Source of the DNA: Chloroflexota bacterium
GTDB taxonomy: Bacteria; Chloroflexota; Anaerolineae; B4-G1; SLSP01
NCBI GenBank assembly: GCA_029555965.1
Contig: JAKQHY010000233.1
Location: forward strand, 1 to 58,046
DNA length: 58,046 bases
Direction of reading: 5' to 3'
The position numbers were made by a program, and so were the translations under genes. Positions 15,377 through 24,117 of this stretch are shown in pieces. The stretch's first letter is position 1. Every line of letters begins with the position of its first letter. Below the pieces are notes generated by a model. That model worked only from the letters and a program-made list of their open reading frames with translations, searched no databases and was not told the origin of the DNA.

Positions 15377-18238
15377 ATGAGTTTTTTTGACATGAAAACC
15401 GTCTTTTTCAGTTACGCTGTCAGCAATGCGATCGGCACGGGGTTCATCGCCCGCCTGTGGCTGCAAAACCGCCGGCGCTTCGCCGGGCTGGATTGGTGGC
15501 TGGCCTGTTTTGCTGCGCACACGGTATCCATGCTGCTGGTCATTGTACGCGGCGCGGTGCCCGATTGGGTATCCATGATCGTCAGCAATGTCTTGCTGGT
15601 GGGTGGGACGTTCCTCTTATACATCGGATTGGAACGCTTTGTCGCCCAAGAAGGCCCTCAAATCCACAATTACGCGCTGCTGGCAATTTTCACCATCGTT
15701 CAAACGTATTTCGTTTTCGTCCACCCCAACCTGGCCGCCCGTGAAATCAATATCTCGGTGGGACTGTTGGCGATCTGTTTCCAGTGCGCCTGGCTGATGT
15801 TGCGCCGCGTAAGCGCAGAGATGCGCCCCATCACCACGGGGGTCGGGCTAACCGCTGTGGCCTATAGCCTGGTCAGCGTCGTCCGCATCCTCGTGGATGT
15901 AGTCGCGCCGCCAGGCCATGACTTCTTCAAAGAATCCGGCCCCTACGACACGCTCTTGATTCTGACGTACCAGATGCTGTCCATTGTGCTCATCTTCAGC
16001 CTGTCCTTGATGATCAATCGCCGCCTGCTGGCCGATCTGGGACGCGACCTCGCCGCGCGCCAGCAGGCGGAAGTTGCGCTGCGGGCGAGTGAAGAGAAAT
16101 TCGCCAAAGCCTTCGAGGCCAGCCCGGACGCCATCCTCATCACCCGCCTCAATGACGGCAACATCATCGAAGTGAACGAGAGTTTCTGCCGGCTTTCGGG
16201 GTATTCGCGCGCGGAAGCATTGGGCCATTCTACGCTGGCGTTGAATCTCTGGGCCGATCCCCAAGATCGGAATAAGTTCACGGCGGCTTTGCAGAAAAAC
16301 CACAGCATCCGCAATCACACCTACGACTTTCGCGTCAAGTCCGGGAAGATTTTGCGCGGCCTCTTCGCAGGGGAAATGATAAGCCTGGGGGAAGAAATCC
16401 ACCTCTTGACCATCGTGAACGACATCACCGCCCGCGCCCAGGCTGAAGCCGTCCTGCGGTTGCGGCTGCGATTGCTGGAGTTTGCGGCCACACATACGCT
16501 GGAAGCGTTAATGGAAAAGGCGCTCGATGAAATTGAGGCATTGACCGGCAGTTCCATTGGTTTCTATCACTTTGTCGAAGAAGATCAGAAAACGCTCACG
16601 CTGCAAGCCTGGTCTACCCGCACCAAACAGGAGTTTTGCAAGGCGGAAGGACAGGGGATGCATTACGGGGTCGAGCAGGCCGGCGTCTGGGTGGATTGCG
16701 TCCACCAACGGAAACCGGTCATCCACAACGACTACGCCGCGCTGCCCCATCGCAAGGGGATGCCGCCCGGGCACGCCACCCTGATACGCGAGCTGGTCGT
16801 CCCCACCATGCGCGAAGGACACATCGTGTCCATTCTGGGGGTGGGCAACAAGGCCGTGGATTACGATGAGAGAGATGTCGAATGGGTCGCCTACGTGGCC
16901 GACGTGATTTGGAGTATTGTCGAACGCAAGCGCACTGAGGAGCAACTGCAAACCTATCAACGCCGGTTGGAAGCGCAAAACCTGGAACTGCGCAAACTCT
17001 CGCTGGCGATTGAGCAGAGCGGCAACACCATCATCATCACCGACCCCCAGGGCGTCATTGAATATGTCAACCCAAGCTTCGAGGAGACGACGGGCTATAC
17101 CCAGCCGGAAGCGCTGGGGCAGAACCCGCGCCTCCTAAAATCAGGCGAGCAGGACATGGAATTTTACCGGAAGTTGTGGGACACGATCAGCGGCGGGCAA
17201 ATCTGGCGCGGCGAATTTCACAACCGGCGCAAAGACGGCACATTGTATTGGGAATCCACCACCATCGCGCCCATCCAGGACGATACCGGACAAATCATCC
17301 ACTACATTGCCATCAAGGAGGACACTACCGCGCGCAAAGAAGCCGAAGAGGCGCTGCATGAAAAGACCGAGGAACTCGACCGCTTTTTCAGTCTGGCCCT
17401 GGACTTGCTATGCATTGCCGATACCGAGGGGTATTTCCACCGCCTCAATCAGGCATGGGAAAAGACGTTAGGCTATTCGCTGGCGGATATGGAGAGCCAC
17501 AGATTTTTGGACTTTGTCCATCCAGACGACATACCGGCGACCCTGGCCGCCGTCGGCGAGTTAGCCGCCGGGCGGGAAGTAGCCCGTTTTGTCAACCGTT
17601 ATCGCTGCAAAGATGGCGCGTACCGCTGGATTGAGTGGCGTTCAACGTCCTACGGCAACCTCATTTACGCGGCGGCGCGCGACATCACCGAGCACATACA
17701 GGCAGAAGGTGCTTTACGCCAGGCCAAAGAAGCCGCCGAAGCCGCGCAGCGCGCCGCCGAAGCCGCCAATCGCGCCAAGAGCGCCTTTCTATCCAACATC
17801 AGCCACGAACTGCGCACACCGCTCAACGCCGTGATGGGCTTCAGCGAGTTGATGGGAAACGATCCCAACCTCACCCCCCAGCAAAGGGAAAACCTGGACA
17901 TCATTGGGCGCAGCGGCGAACATCTGCTCGCCCTCATCAACGCAGTCCTCGACCTCTCCAAAATCGAGGCCGGCCGCAGCGAATTGCAGCCGGAAGTTTT
18001 CGACTTGCACGAGATGCTCCTGGGGCTGGGGGAGATGTTCAGCCTGCAAGCCGGGCAGAAGGGCGTGACGCTGGTGTTCGACTTCGCTCCCGACACCCCC
18101 CGCGTCATTCGCGCCGACGCGGGCAAACTGCGCCAGGTGCTCATCAACTTGCTCAGCAACGCTATAAAATTTACCGAAAAGGGAGGCATCATGCTCCGCG
18201 TACAAACTACCTATACCCCTCCCCAAAAAGCCGGATAA
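15377..18238 (+). CDS. Multi-PAS/GAF sensor histidine kinase with truncated ATPase domain
   Basis: A 953-residue membrane kinase. The N-terminus has about seven hydrophobic helices (residues about 5-215), then PAS (about 235-350), GAF (360-530), two PAS domains (540-655 and 660-785) and a HisKA dimerisation domain with phosphoacceptor H810 in SNISHELRTPLN. The HATPase domain begins normally and has the N box (QVLINLLSNAIKFTEKGG, about 918-935) but stops at residue 953, so the D-x-G-x-G (G1), F and G2 boxes are absent. On its own it should not autophosphorylate. The next gene starts nine bases later and is a paralogue over this region. Confidence 0.88.
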   Translation: MSFFDMKTVFFSYAVSNAIGTGFIARLWLQNRRRFAGLDWWLACFAAHTVSMLLVIVRGAVPDWVSMIVSNVLLVGGTFLLYIGLERFVAQEGPQIHNYALLAIFTIVQTYFVFVHPNLAAREINISVGLLAICFQCAWLMLRRVSAEMRPITTGVGLTAVAYSLVSVVRILVDVVAPPGHDFFKESGPYDTLLILTYQMLSIVLIFSLSLMINRRLLADLGRDLAARQQAEVALRASEEKFAKAFEASPDAILITRLNDGNIIEVNESFCRLSGYSRAEALGHSTLALNLWADPQDRNKFTAALQKNHSIRNHTYDFRVKSGKILRGLFAGEMISLGEEIHLLTIVNDITARAQAEAVLRLRLRLLEFAATHTLEALMEKALDEIEALTGSSIGFYHFVEEDQKTLTLQAWSTRTKQEFCKAEGQGMHYGVEQAGVWVDCVHQRKPVIHNDYAALPHRKGMPPGHATLIRELVVPTMREGHIVSILGVGNKAVDYDERDVEWVAYVADVIWSIVERKRTEEQLQTYQRRLEAQNLELRKLSLAIEQSGNTIIITDPQGVIEYVNPSFEETTGYTQPEALGQNPRLLKSGEQDMEFYRKLWDTISGGQIWRGEFHNRRKDGTLYWESTTIAPIQDDTGQIIHYIAIKEDTTARKEAEEALHEKTEELDRFFSLALDLLCIADTEGYFHRLNQAWEKTLGYSLADMESHRFLDFVHPDDIPATLAAVGELAAGREVARFVNRYRCKDGAYRWIEWRSTSYGNLIYAAARDITEHIQAEGALRQAKEAAEAAQRAAEAANRAKSAFLSNISHELRTPLNAVMGFSELMGNDPNLTPQQRENLDIIGRSGEHLLALINAVLDLSKIEAGRSELQPEVFDLHEMLLGLGEMFSLQAGQKGVTLVFDFAPDTPRVIRADAGKLRQVLINLLSNAIKFTEKGGIMLRVQTTYTPPQKAG

Positions 18239-18247
18239 GAAAAACCT

Positions 18248-21200
18248 ATGGACGCTATCTATCTAACGCCGTCGGCCATCAGCTATTTGACCCAGTCCAT
18301 CCTGTCGCTGGCGATCACCGGCTACTTTTTGTACTGGAGCCGGGCCATCCCGCAGCGCAACCGGCAGCCACACCTGTTTCTCATCATGGGCTTCTTTGCA
18401 ACCATCACCGGGTTCAGCCTTCTGCTCTTCGCCGAAGCGTCCCTGCCGCGCGGCGACGACTTCTACGCCATCTATCCTCAGACCGCCGTGTTGGGCGTGG
18501 GATTGGTGCTGCTGTTGCAATTCGCCTACCGCTTTCCGGCCCTGTCGCCGCGCCAAAAAGGGGAATCGTATCTGGTATTGGGCTTGAGCGCGGCCTATAC
18601 CCTGTGGGAGTTGCTGTTCGCCCTGCACCGCTTTCGTTTACTGCGCCTGGGGCAAGTCATCTTCCGCCCGGAGTGGGCCGACTTCCCCCTGGCGTTGGCT
18701 TTCTTGTGGGCGCCAGTAGTCTTCGCGCGACAGACGATACGCATTTCTGGCGAAACGGCCGGCGCAAAGGCCCCTGCCCTGCATGACTTATGGCGGCCCC
18801 AGGGACGCGGCGCGCGCACGACGCGCGCCCTGGCCCTGGTTTACCTCCTCCCCTTTGCAATGAGCCTGACCAACCTTCTGGCCACGTTCTACATCGTCTC
18901 CAGGACCACCTACCACATCAACCTCTCTCTGGGCATCCTCATCGCGCTGGCGAGTTTTGCCGTCGTCTATCTCGATTACCGCCCTGAAGCGACCTCCTTC
19001 GTCGTCAAACTGGCCGGCGTCACCCTGCTGGCGCTGCTGGCCGTGCTGGGAACTGTCGGCTGGGCCATTGCTCCGCGCTATGCCGCCTCCTATCGCCCCA
19101 CCCTGCCGGATCGGAACACGCTGCGCTTTACCCCCAACGCGCGCGGCGGCTATGACGTGACCTCACAACCGTTCTCCTTCGAGGCCGACCTGGGCGAAAA
19201 TTTAGAACTGACCGAAAGCAACCAAAGATGGGAGACGAGGCTCGATTTTACGTTTCCCTTCTACGGCAAGAATTATCACGAGCTATACATAAGCGGCGAT
19301 GGGAGCATCAGCATAGGACAAAGCCTCCGCCATACCTACATGCACTATCACCAGGGCGGCGACGCCCCGGTGATCCTGCCCCTGTTTATGGATTTGAACC
19401 CGGAAGCGGCCCCCGGCGGCGTGTTTGCCCGGCAGGATGGCGAGCGGCTGATCCTGACCTGGAACCGGATGCCGTCGTTCTATAAGCCCCAGGCGATTTT
19501 CACCTTCCAGGTCGTCCTCTACCGCGACGGCGTCTTCGACATCACCTACAACGAACTGTCGAATGCGCTGACGTACCTGCCCAACCAGGAAGTCTGCCAG
19601 ACCCCCTGGCTGATCGGCGCAGCGCCCGGCGGTCTGGACACCTGGCCGCAGCGCGCCGATTTTGCCACGCTGCCCCTCCAGGGCGACGCGCGCGGGCTGA
19701 TTCAGGATTACCAGATGGAATTTCGCAGCTACCTGCACCAGTTTTGCGCGCCCCTGGCTTACTTGATCATTGGCGCCAGCCTGCTGGTGATGGTAGGTTT
19801 TCCCATCTTGATTTATACAAACCTGGTTCGCCCCCTCAACACCCTCCTGGCCGGGGTCAAACAGATGAACACTGGGCGCTATGACGTCCAGATCGCCGCG
19901 CAATACCCCGACGAAATCGGTTTCCTGACGCAATCCTTCAATGTTATGGCGGCGGAACTGCACACGCTCATCCATAGTTTGGAAAGGCGCGTCACCGAGC
20001 GCACCCAGGCGCTCCAAGAAAGTGAAGCCCGGATGCGCCAAATCACCGGAGCGATGCGCCAGGCCGTCTGGCTGCGCAACGCCGAGACATTTGAACTGCT
20101 GTACGTCAATCCCGCGTATGAAGACATCTGGGGGCGGACGTGCGAGAGTCTCATGGCCGACCCTCGGTCATTCTTGCAGGCCATTCACCCTGAAGATCGG
20201 GAGCGCATTTGGGAAAAGATTCAGACCGAACCGCGCGACGCTTTTTTCAACCAGGAATATCGCATTCTCCAACCCAACGGCGTGGTGCGCTGGATCTGGG
20301 ATCGCAACTTCCCCATCAAAAATGAGGCCGGCACCATCTACCGCACCCTCACCGTGGTCGAAGACATCACCGAGCGCAAACAGATGGCAGATGTATTGCG
20401 CCGCGCCAAAGAAGCCGCCGAGGCCGCCAACCGCGCCAAGAGCGCCTTCCTGGCCGCCATGAGCCACGAACTGCGCACGCCCCTCAACGCCATCCTGGGA
20501 TTCAGCGAATTAATGGCGCACGACGCCAACCTTACCGCCGATCAGCATCAAAACCTGGCGATCATCGAACGCAGCGGCGACCATTTGTTGGCGCTCATCA
20601 ACGACATACTGACCTTCTCCAAAATTGAGGCCGGGCGGATGGAATTGCAGCCGGAAATGCTCCACTTGCACCAGATGCTGACGGAACTGGGGGAAATGTT
20701 CAGCCTGCGCGCCCGGCAGCAGGGCTTAACGCTCGCATTTGACATTACCCCAGATGTGCCACAATACATCTATGCCGATCAGCAAAAACTAAAGCAGGTA
20801 CTCATGAACTTGCTGAGCAATGCCGTGAAATTCACCCCCAAGGGAGGCATCACCATGAGTGTTGAAAAGCGTGAGTCGCTAACCGGGCGCAGCGCACCGC
20901 CGGAAGATATGTCTCCCGCAGCGCCCCCGACGCCGGCCACGGTCTGGCTGCACTTTGAGATCAAAGACACCGGCGTCGGGATTGCGTCCGAGGAGATGGA
21001 CAAAGTCTTTGAGGCCTTTGTCCAAACCGGCAGCGGGCAGCACTCCCAACAAGGGACCGGCCTGGGCCTCCCCATCAGCCGCGAGTACGTGCGGTTGATG
21101 GGCGGCGACCTCACCGTCCAGAGTGAAGTCGGCGCCGGTTCGGTTTTCAGCTTTGACATCCAAGCCGAAATCATAGAGGCCATGCTGACCGACACGCACT

Positions 21201-21910
21201 CGACCTATCAGATGGTGGGGCTAAAGCCGGGGCAACCGACCTACCGCATCCTGATCGCCGAAGATGACGAAGCCAGCCGCGTTCTGCTGGTGAAATTCCT
21301 TGCGCCACTGGGCTTTGAAGTCGAAGAAGCGCGCAACGGGGCAGAGGCGGTGGCCCGCTGGGAAGCCTGGCAGCCCCACCTTATCTTTATGGATATGCGT
21401 ATGCCGGTGATGAGTGGCCGGCAAGCTACCCAAGCGATCAAATCCAGGTTTCCCAATCCACAACCCGGCATAAGCGCGGCGGACCCCGCAAAAATCCAGA
21501 CGCGCATCATCGCCTTAACGGCCAGCGCCTTCGAGGAGGAACGGGAGAGCTTCCTGGCCGCCGGCTGCGACGATTTTGTGCGCAAACCGTTCCGCGAGGC
21601 CACCATTATCGAGATACTCACGCGCCATCTAGGCGTGCGCTTCGTCTACGCGCCGCCGAACGGCAACCAGCTCCCCGTCATTGAGCCGCAAAGCCAACCA
21701 CTGAACCCGGAAAAACTTGGCGCACAACTCACGAGGATCGCCTCGCACTGGAAAACTTCTATGCGGCGGGCCACGGTGGAAGGCGACCTTAAGCAGATGG
21801 AAGCCCTCGTGAGCGAGATCCGCGAGCAGGCCCCGGAACTGGCCGGACAATTAACCCGATTGCTTTATAATTTCGAACATGACGAAATCTTAAAGCTCCT
21901 TCAAACTTAA
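18248..21910 (+). CDS. Hybrid histidine kinase with nidogen-like extracellular domain
   Basis: A 1220-residue membrane hybrid kinase. Order: multi-helix membrane region (about 10-277), extracytoplasmic domain (about 280-495) with FPFYGKNYHELYISGDGSIS, which resembles the NIDO/nidogen fold, TM helix (about 499-528), HAMP (528-585), PAS (590-715), HisKA with H740 in AAMSHELRTPLN, a complete HATPase (DTGVGIASEEMD and GTGLGLPISREYVRLMGG), a receiver domain (about 1000-1125) with phospho-acceptor D1049 in LIFMDMRMP and lysine in VRKPF, and a helical tail of about 85 residues that could be Hpt-like but lacks a clear phosphohistidine motif. It begins nine bases after the truncated kinase without a clear ribosome-binding site. 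Confidence 0.9.
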   Translation: MDAIYLTPSAISYLTQSILSLAITGYFLYWSRAIPQRNRQPHLFLIMGFFATITGFSLLLFAEASLPRGDDFYAIYPQTAVLGVGLVLLLQFAYRFPALSPRQKGESYLVLGLSAAYTLWELLFALHRFRLLRLGQVIFRPEWADFPLALAFLWAPVVFARQTIRISGETAGAKAPALHDLWRPQGRGARTTRALALVYLLPFAMSLTNLLATFYIVSRTTYHINLSLGILIALASFAVVYLDYRPEATSFVVKLAGVTLLALLAVLGTVGWAIAPRYAASYRPTLPDRNTLRFTPNARGGYDVTSQPFSFEADLGENLELTESNQRWETRLDFTFPFYGKNYHELYISGDGSISIGQSLRHTYMHYHQGGDAPVILPLFMDLNPEAAPGGVFARQDGERLILTWNRMPSFYKPQAIFTFQVVLYRDGVFDITYNELSNALTYLPNQEVCQTPWLIGAAPGGLDTWPQRADFATLPLQGDARGLIQDYQMEFRSYLHQFCAPLAYLIIGASLLVMVGFPILIYTNLVRPLNTLLAGVKQMNTGRYDVQIAAQYPDEIGFLTQSFNVMAAELHTLIHSLERRVTERTQALQESEARMRQITGAMRQAVWLRNAETFELLYVNPAYEDIWGRTCESLMADPRSFLQAIHPEDRERIWEKIQTEPRDAFFNQEYRILQPNGVVRWIWDRNFPIKNEAGTIYRTLTVVEDITERKQMADVLRRAKEAAEAANRAKSAFLAAMSHELRTPLNAILGFSELMAHDANLTADQHQNLAIIERSGDHLLALINDILTFSKIEAGRMELQPEMLHLHQMLTELGEMFSLRARQQGLTLAFDITPDVPQYIYADQQKLKQVLMNLLSNAVKFTPKGGITMSVEKRESLTGRSAPPEDMSPAAPPTPATVWLHFEIKDTGVGIASEEMDKVFEAFVQTGSGQHSQQGTGLGLPISREYVRLMGGDLTVQSEVGAGSVFSFDIQAEIIEAMLTDTHSTYQMVGLKPGQPTYRILIAEDDEASRVLLVKFLAPLGFEVEEARNGAEAVARWEAWQPHLIFMDMRMPVMSGRQATQAIKSRFPNPQPGISAADPAKIQTRIIALTASAFEEERESFLAAGCDDFVRKPFREATIIEILTRHLGVRFVYAPPNGNQLPVIEPQSQPLNPEKLGAQLTRIASHWKTSMRRATVEGDLKQMEALVSEIREQAPELAGQLTRLLYNFEHDEILKLLQT

Positions 21911-21936
21911 CCGTTAGTTGAGAAAGAGCTATTGGT

Positions 21937-22587
21937 ATGGAAACCCAGACACAAAAAGCTAGCATCTTGATCGTGGACGATACACCGGCCAACCTGCGCC
22001 TGCTGATGCAAATCCTATCGCAGGCGGGTCACAGAGTGCGCGTGATCCCCAACGGGAAGCTCGCCCTCCAATCGGTTGCCACGACGCCCCCTGATCTCAT
22101 TTTGCTCGACATTATGATGCCAGAATTGGATGGCTATGAGGTTTGCGCCCAGTTGAAAGCCGATCCGGCCAGCGCCGCGATCCCCATCATCTTCATCACC
22201 GCGCTCAACGAGCCGCTCGACAAAGTCAAAGCGTTCAACCTCGGCGGCGTGGATTACATCACCAAGCCGTTCCAAACCGAGGAAGTGCTGGCGCGCGTCC
22301 GCACCCACCTGCACATTCACGAATTACAGATACAATTGGAAACCGCCAACACGCAGTTGACGGCTCGAAACGCCGAACTACAGGCGCGCAATGCGGAATT
22401 GCAGGAAGCCCTGAATGCCATCCACACCCTGAGCGGGCTGATCCCCATCTGCGCCTGGTGCGGCAACAAAATCCAGAATGAGGAAGGGCAATGGGTGAAA
22501 GTGGACACGTACATCGAATCCCACTCCGAAGCCACCTTCACGCACGGCATTTGCCCCGATTGCCTGAGGAAGTTAAAATCATCCTGA
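21937..22587 (+). CDS. Response regulator with CxxC output module
   Basis: A 216-residue single-receiver protein. The receiver spans about 5-125 with the acidic pair in LIVDDTPANLR, phospho-acceptor Asp in LILLDIMMPELDG and the lysine in YITKPFQ. A coiled coil of repeated ARNAELQ units follows (about 130-165). The C-terminus is the small IPICAWCGNKI ... HGICPDCL module with two CxxC pairs, found in many receiver proteins and often next to hybrid kinases; its output is not established. It likely receives phosphate from the kinase just upstream, 26 bases away. Confidence 0.88.
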   Translation: METQTQKASILIVDDTPANLRLLMQILSQAGHRVRVIPNGKLALQSVATTPPDLILLDIMMPELDGYEVCAQLKADPASAAIPIIFITALNEPLDKVKAFNLGGVDYITKPFQTEEVLARVRTHLHIHELQIQLETANTQLTARNAELQARNAELQEALNAIHTLSGLIPICAWCGNKIQNEEGQWVKVDTYIESHSEATFTHGICPDCLRKLKSS

Positions 22588-22623
22588 ATCGCTCTCAACG
22601 GATGAAACGGACAACAAATGGAA

Positions 22624-22760
22624 GGTTTCACCGCAGAGGCCGCTGAGTACGCGGAGATTTTTTTTCAACTTCACGCGAATCCGCCAAGCCCGCCACGGCC
22701 TTGTTTTTTCCCTTTGCGTCTTTGCGCCTTTGCGTGAAATAGTCTTGTATACTGAGGAGA
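22624..22760 (+). repeat. Hairpin-RBS cassette, copy 2 (before flavin reductase-like gene)
   Basis: GTTTCACCGCAGAGGC starts the left arm; the right arm is CTTTGCGTCTTTGCGCC and TTTGCGTGAAATAGTCTTG, ending in TATACTGAGGAG, the ribosome-binding site. The loop between arms is longer than in the copies at 4572-4666 and 24016-24112 but keeps a CCGCCAAG segment. A short CAACGGATGAAACGG piece lies just before it. Confidence 0.8.
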
Positions 22761-22766
22761 CACCCT

Positions 22767-23342
22767 ATGAAACAATCACGCGGTCCAAAAACCATTATCT
22801 TCCCCACCCCCATCTTCATCGTCGGCACCTACGACGAAGCCGGCAAGCCCAATCTGATGGCAGCGGCCTGGGGCGGCATCTGCTGTTCCAAACCGCCATG
22901 CCTGTCCGTCTCACTGCGCAAGGCGACCTACACTTACGGCGCCATCGTCGCGCGCGGCGCGTTCACCGTCAACATTGCCTCGGAGCAGTACGTCAAAGAG
23001 GCCGATTACGTCGGCATGGTCTCCGGGCGGGATGTGGACAAGTTCGCCGCCACTGGGCTGACGCCGGTGCGGAGCGAACTGGTAGACGCGCCTTACGTCG
23101 CCGAATTTCCATTAGTGGTAGAATGTAGCCTGTTGCACACCCTCGAAATCGGCCTGCATACCCTCTTCATCGGCGAAATCCGCGACGTGAAGGGCGAAGC
23201 GAACGTCCTTGACGCCGAGGGCAAGCTGGACATCCTTAAAGTCAAGCCGCTGATCTTTGCGCCCGACGGCGGTGGCTACTACGGCGTCGGGCCATCTCTG
23301 GGATCAGCCTTCACCATTGGCAACCAGCTCAAGAAACCGTGA
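22767..23342 (+). CDS. Flavin reductase-like FMN-binding split-barrel protein
   Basis: A 191-residue protein of the flavin reductase-like/FMN-binding split-barrel family. Diagnostic segments are [49 protein letters not shown] and the VEC-x-LLH region, with the usual [14 protein letters not shown] block. Such proteins bind FMN and reduce flavin or act as an oxidoreductase partner; the substrate is not known. GAGGAG precedes the ATG by 7 bases and belongs to a repeat cassette. Confidence 0.88.
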   Translation: MKQSRGPKTIIFPTPIFIVGTYDEAGKPNLMAAAWGGICCSKPPCLSVSLRKATYTYGAIVARGAFTVNIASEQYVKEADYVGMVSGRDVDKFAATGLTPVRSELVDAPYVAEFPLVVECSLLHTLEIGLHTLFIGEIRDVKGEANVLDAEGKLDILKVKPLIFAPDGGGYYGVGPSLGSAFTIGNQLKKP

Positions 23343-23373
23343 CCATTAAAACCAGTAGATGAAAAATCCATTC

Positions 23374-23420
23374 GTAGTAACTACTTCAGTGGTTCTCTTG
23401 ACGACTGAAGTCGTTACTAC
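23374..23420. repeat. GTAGTAAC inverted element with constant-loop hairpins
   Basis: GTAGTAACTACTTCAGTGGT (23374-23393) and its near inverse ACGACTGAAGTCGTTACTAC (23401-23420). Each arm is itself a mini-hairpin, for example ACGAC-TGAA-GTCGT at 23401-23414. A relative is at 3421-3440. Confidence 0.8.
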
Positions 23421-23444
23421 AAGCCTAAAGGCAATCGCCTTTTA

Positions 23445-23471
23445 ATCCTATCATTCCGTAAATCCTGTTAT
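23445..23471 (+). repeat. 27-bp upstream element, copy 1
   Basis: ATCCTATCATTCCGTAAATC plus CTGTTAT. It is identical over all 27 bases to the minus strand of 41181-41207. In both places it reads in the sense of the following gene and ends shortly before its ribosome-binding site (CTAAGGAG here). Confidence 0.9.
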
Positions 23472-23490
23472 CTGCTAAGGAGAAACAACC

Positions 23491-24000
23491 ATGAACGTAG
23501 CGTTCCTGAAACGCGCCCTGGCGCATGATGCCGATGTGATCGGCGCACTGCTGGCCGATATATCTCCGGAGCAAGCCCAGTGGAAGCCCGATGCGGACAC
23601 CTGGTCGCTCCTGGAAATCATCAACCACCTGTACGACGAAGAACGGGAGGACTTCCGCGCCCACCTCGACCAGACCCTGCACGGGCTGCCGTGGTCGGGG
23701 ATCGCGCCCTTCGAGTGGATTACCGAGCGCCGCTACAATGAGCGCGACCTTGCCGCCTCGTTGCAAGCCTTCCTCACCGAGCGTCGCGCGTCCCTGGCAT
23801 GGCTGGATAGCCTCGCCGCGCCCAACTGGGATGCTTTCATCGCGCTACACTTCGGCGACCTGCGTGCCGGCGACGTCTTCGTCTCGTGGGTGGCGCATGA
23901 CCAATGGCATATCCAACAGCTCGCCCAACGGCGGCTCGACTACACGCTCACCCAAATCGCACCCTATGACGCGGAGTATTCCGGCGCGCTCGAAGAATGA
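23491..24000 (+). CDS. DinB-like four-helix bundle protein
   Basis: A 169-residue protein of the DinB/YfiT-like metalloenzyme superfamily. Helix patterns and the conserved ADTWSLLEIINHLYDEERED (H at about 48) and VSWVAHDQWHIQQL (two further His) give the three-histidine metal site seen in the family. Members include thiol transferases and many unknowns. AAGGAG lies eight bases before the ATG. The stop is followed directly by a hairpin-RBS cassette. Confidence 0.85.
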   Translation: MNVAFLKRALAHDADVIGALLADISPEQAQWKPDADTWSLLEIINHLYDEEREDFRAHLDQTLHGLPWSGIAPFEWITERRYNERDLAASLQAFLTERRASLAWLDSLAAPNWDAFIALHFGDLRAGDVFVSWVAHDQWHIQQLAQRRLDYTLTQIAPYDAEYSGALEE

Positions 24001-24015
24001 CGCACACAACCGTAT

Positions 24016-24112
24016 AAAAATTTCACCGCAGAGACGCAGAGATCGCCAAGTTTCTGTTTTTACTTTGCGTCTTTGCGCCTTTGCGTGAAACAGTCTTGTA
24101 TTTTCAAGGGAG
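24016..24112 (+). repeat. Hairpin-RBS cassette, copy 3 (before URO-D-like gene)
   Basis: AAATTTCACCGCAGAGACGC, GATCGCCAAGTTTCTG, CTTTGCGTCTTTGCGCC, TTTGCGTGAAACAGTCTTG, ending in TATTTTCAAGGGAG. It matches the minus-strand cassette before mrp almost end to end, including the loop. Confidence 0.88.
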
Positions 24113-24117
24113 AAACC

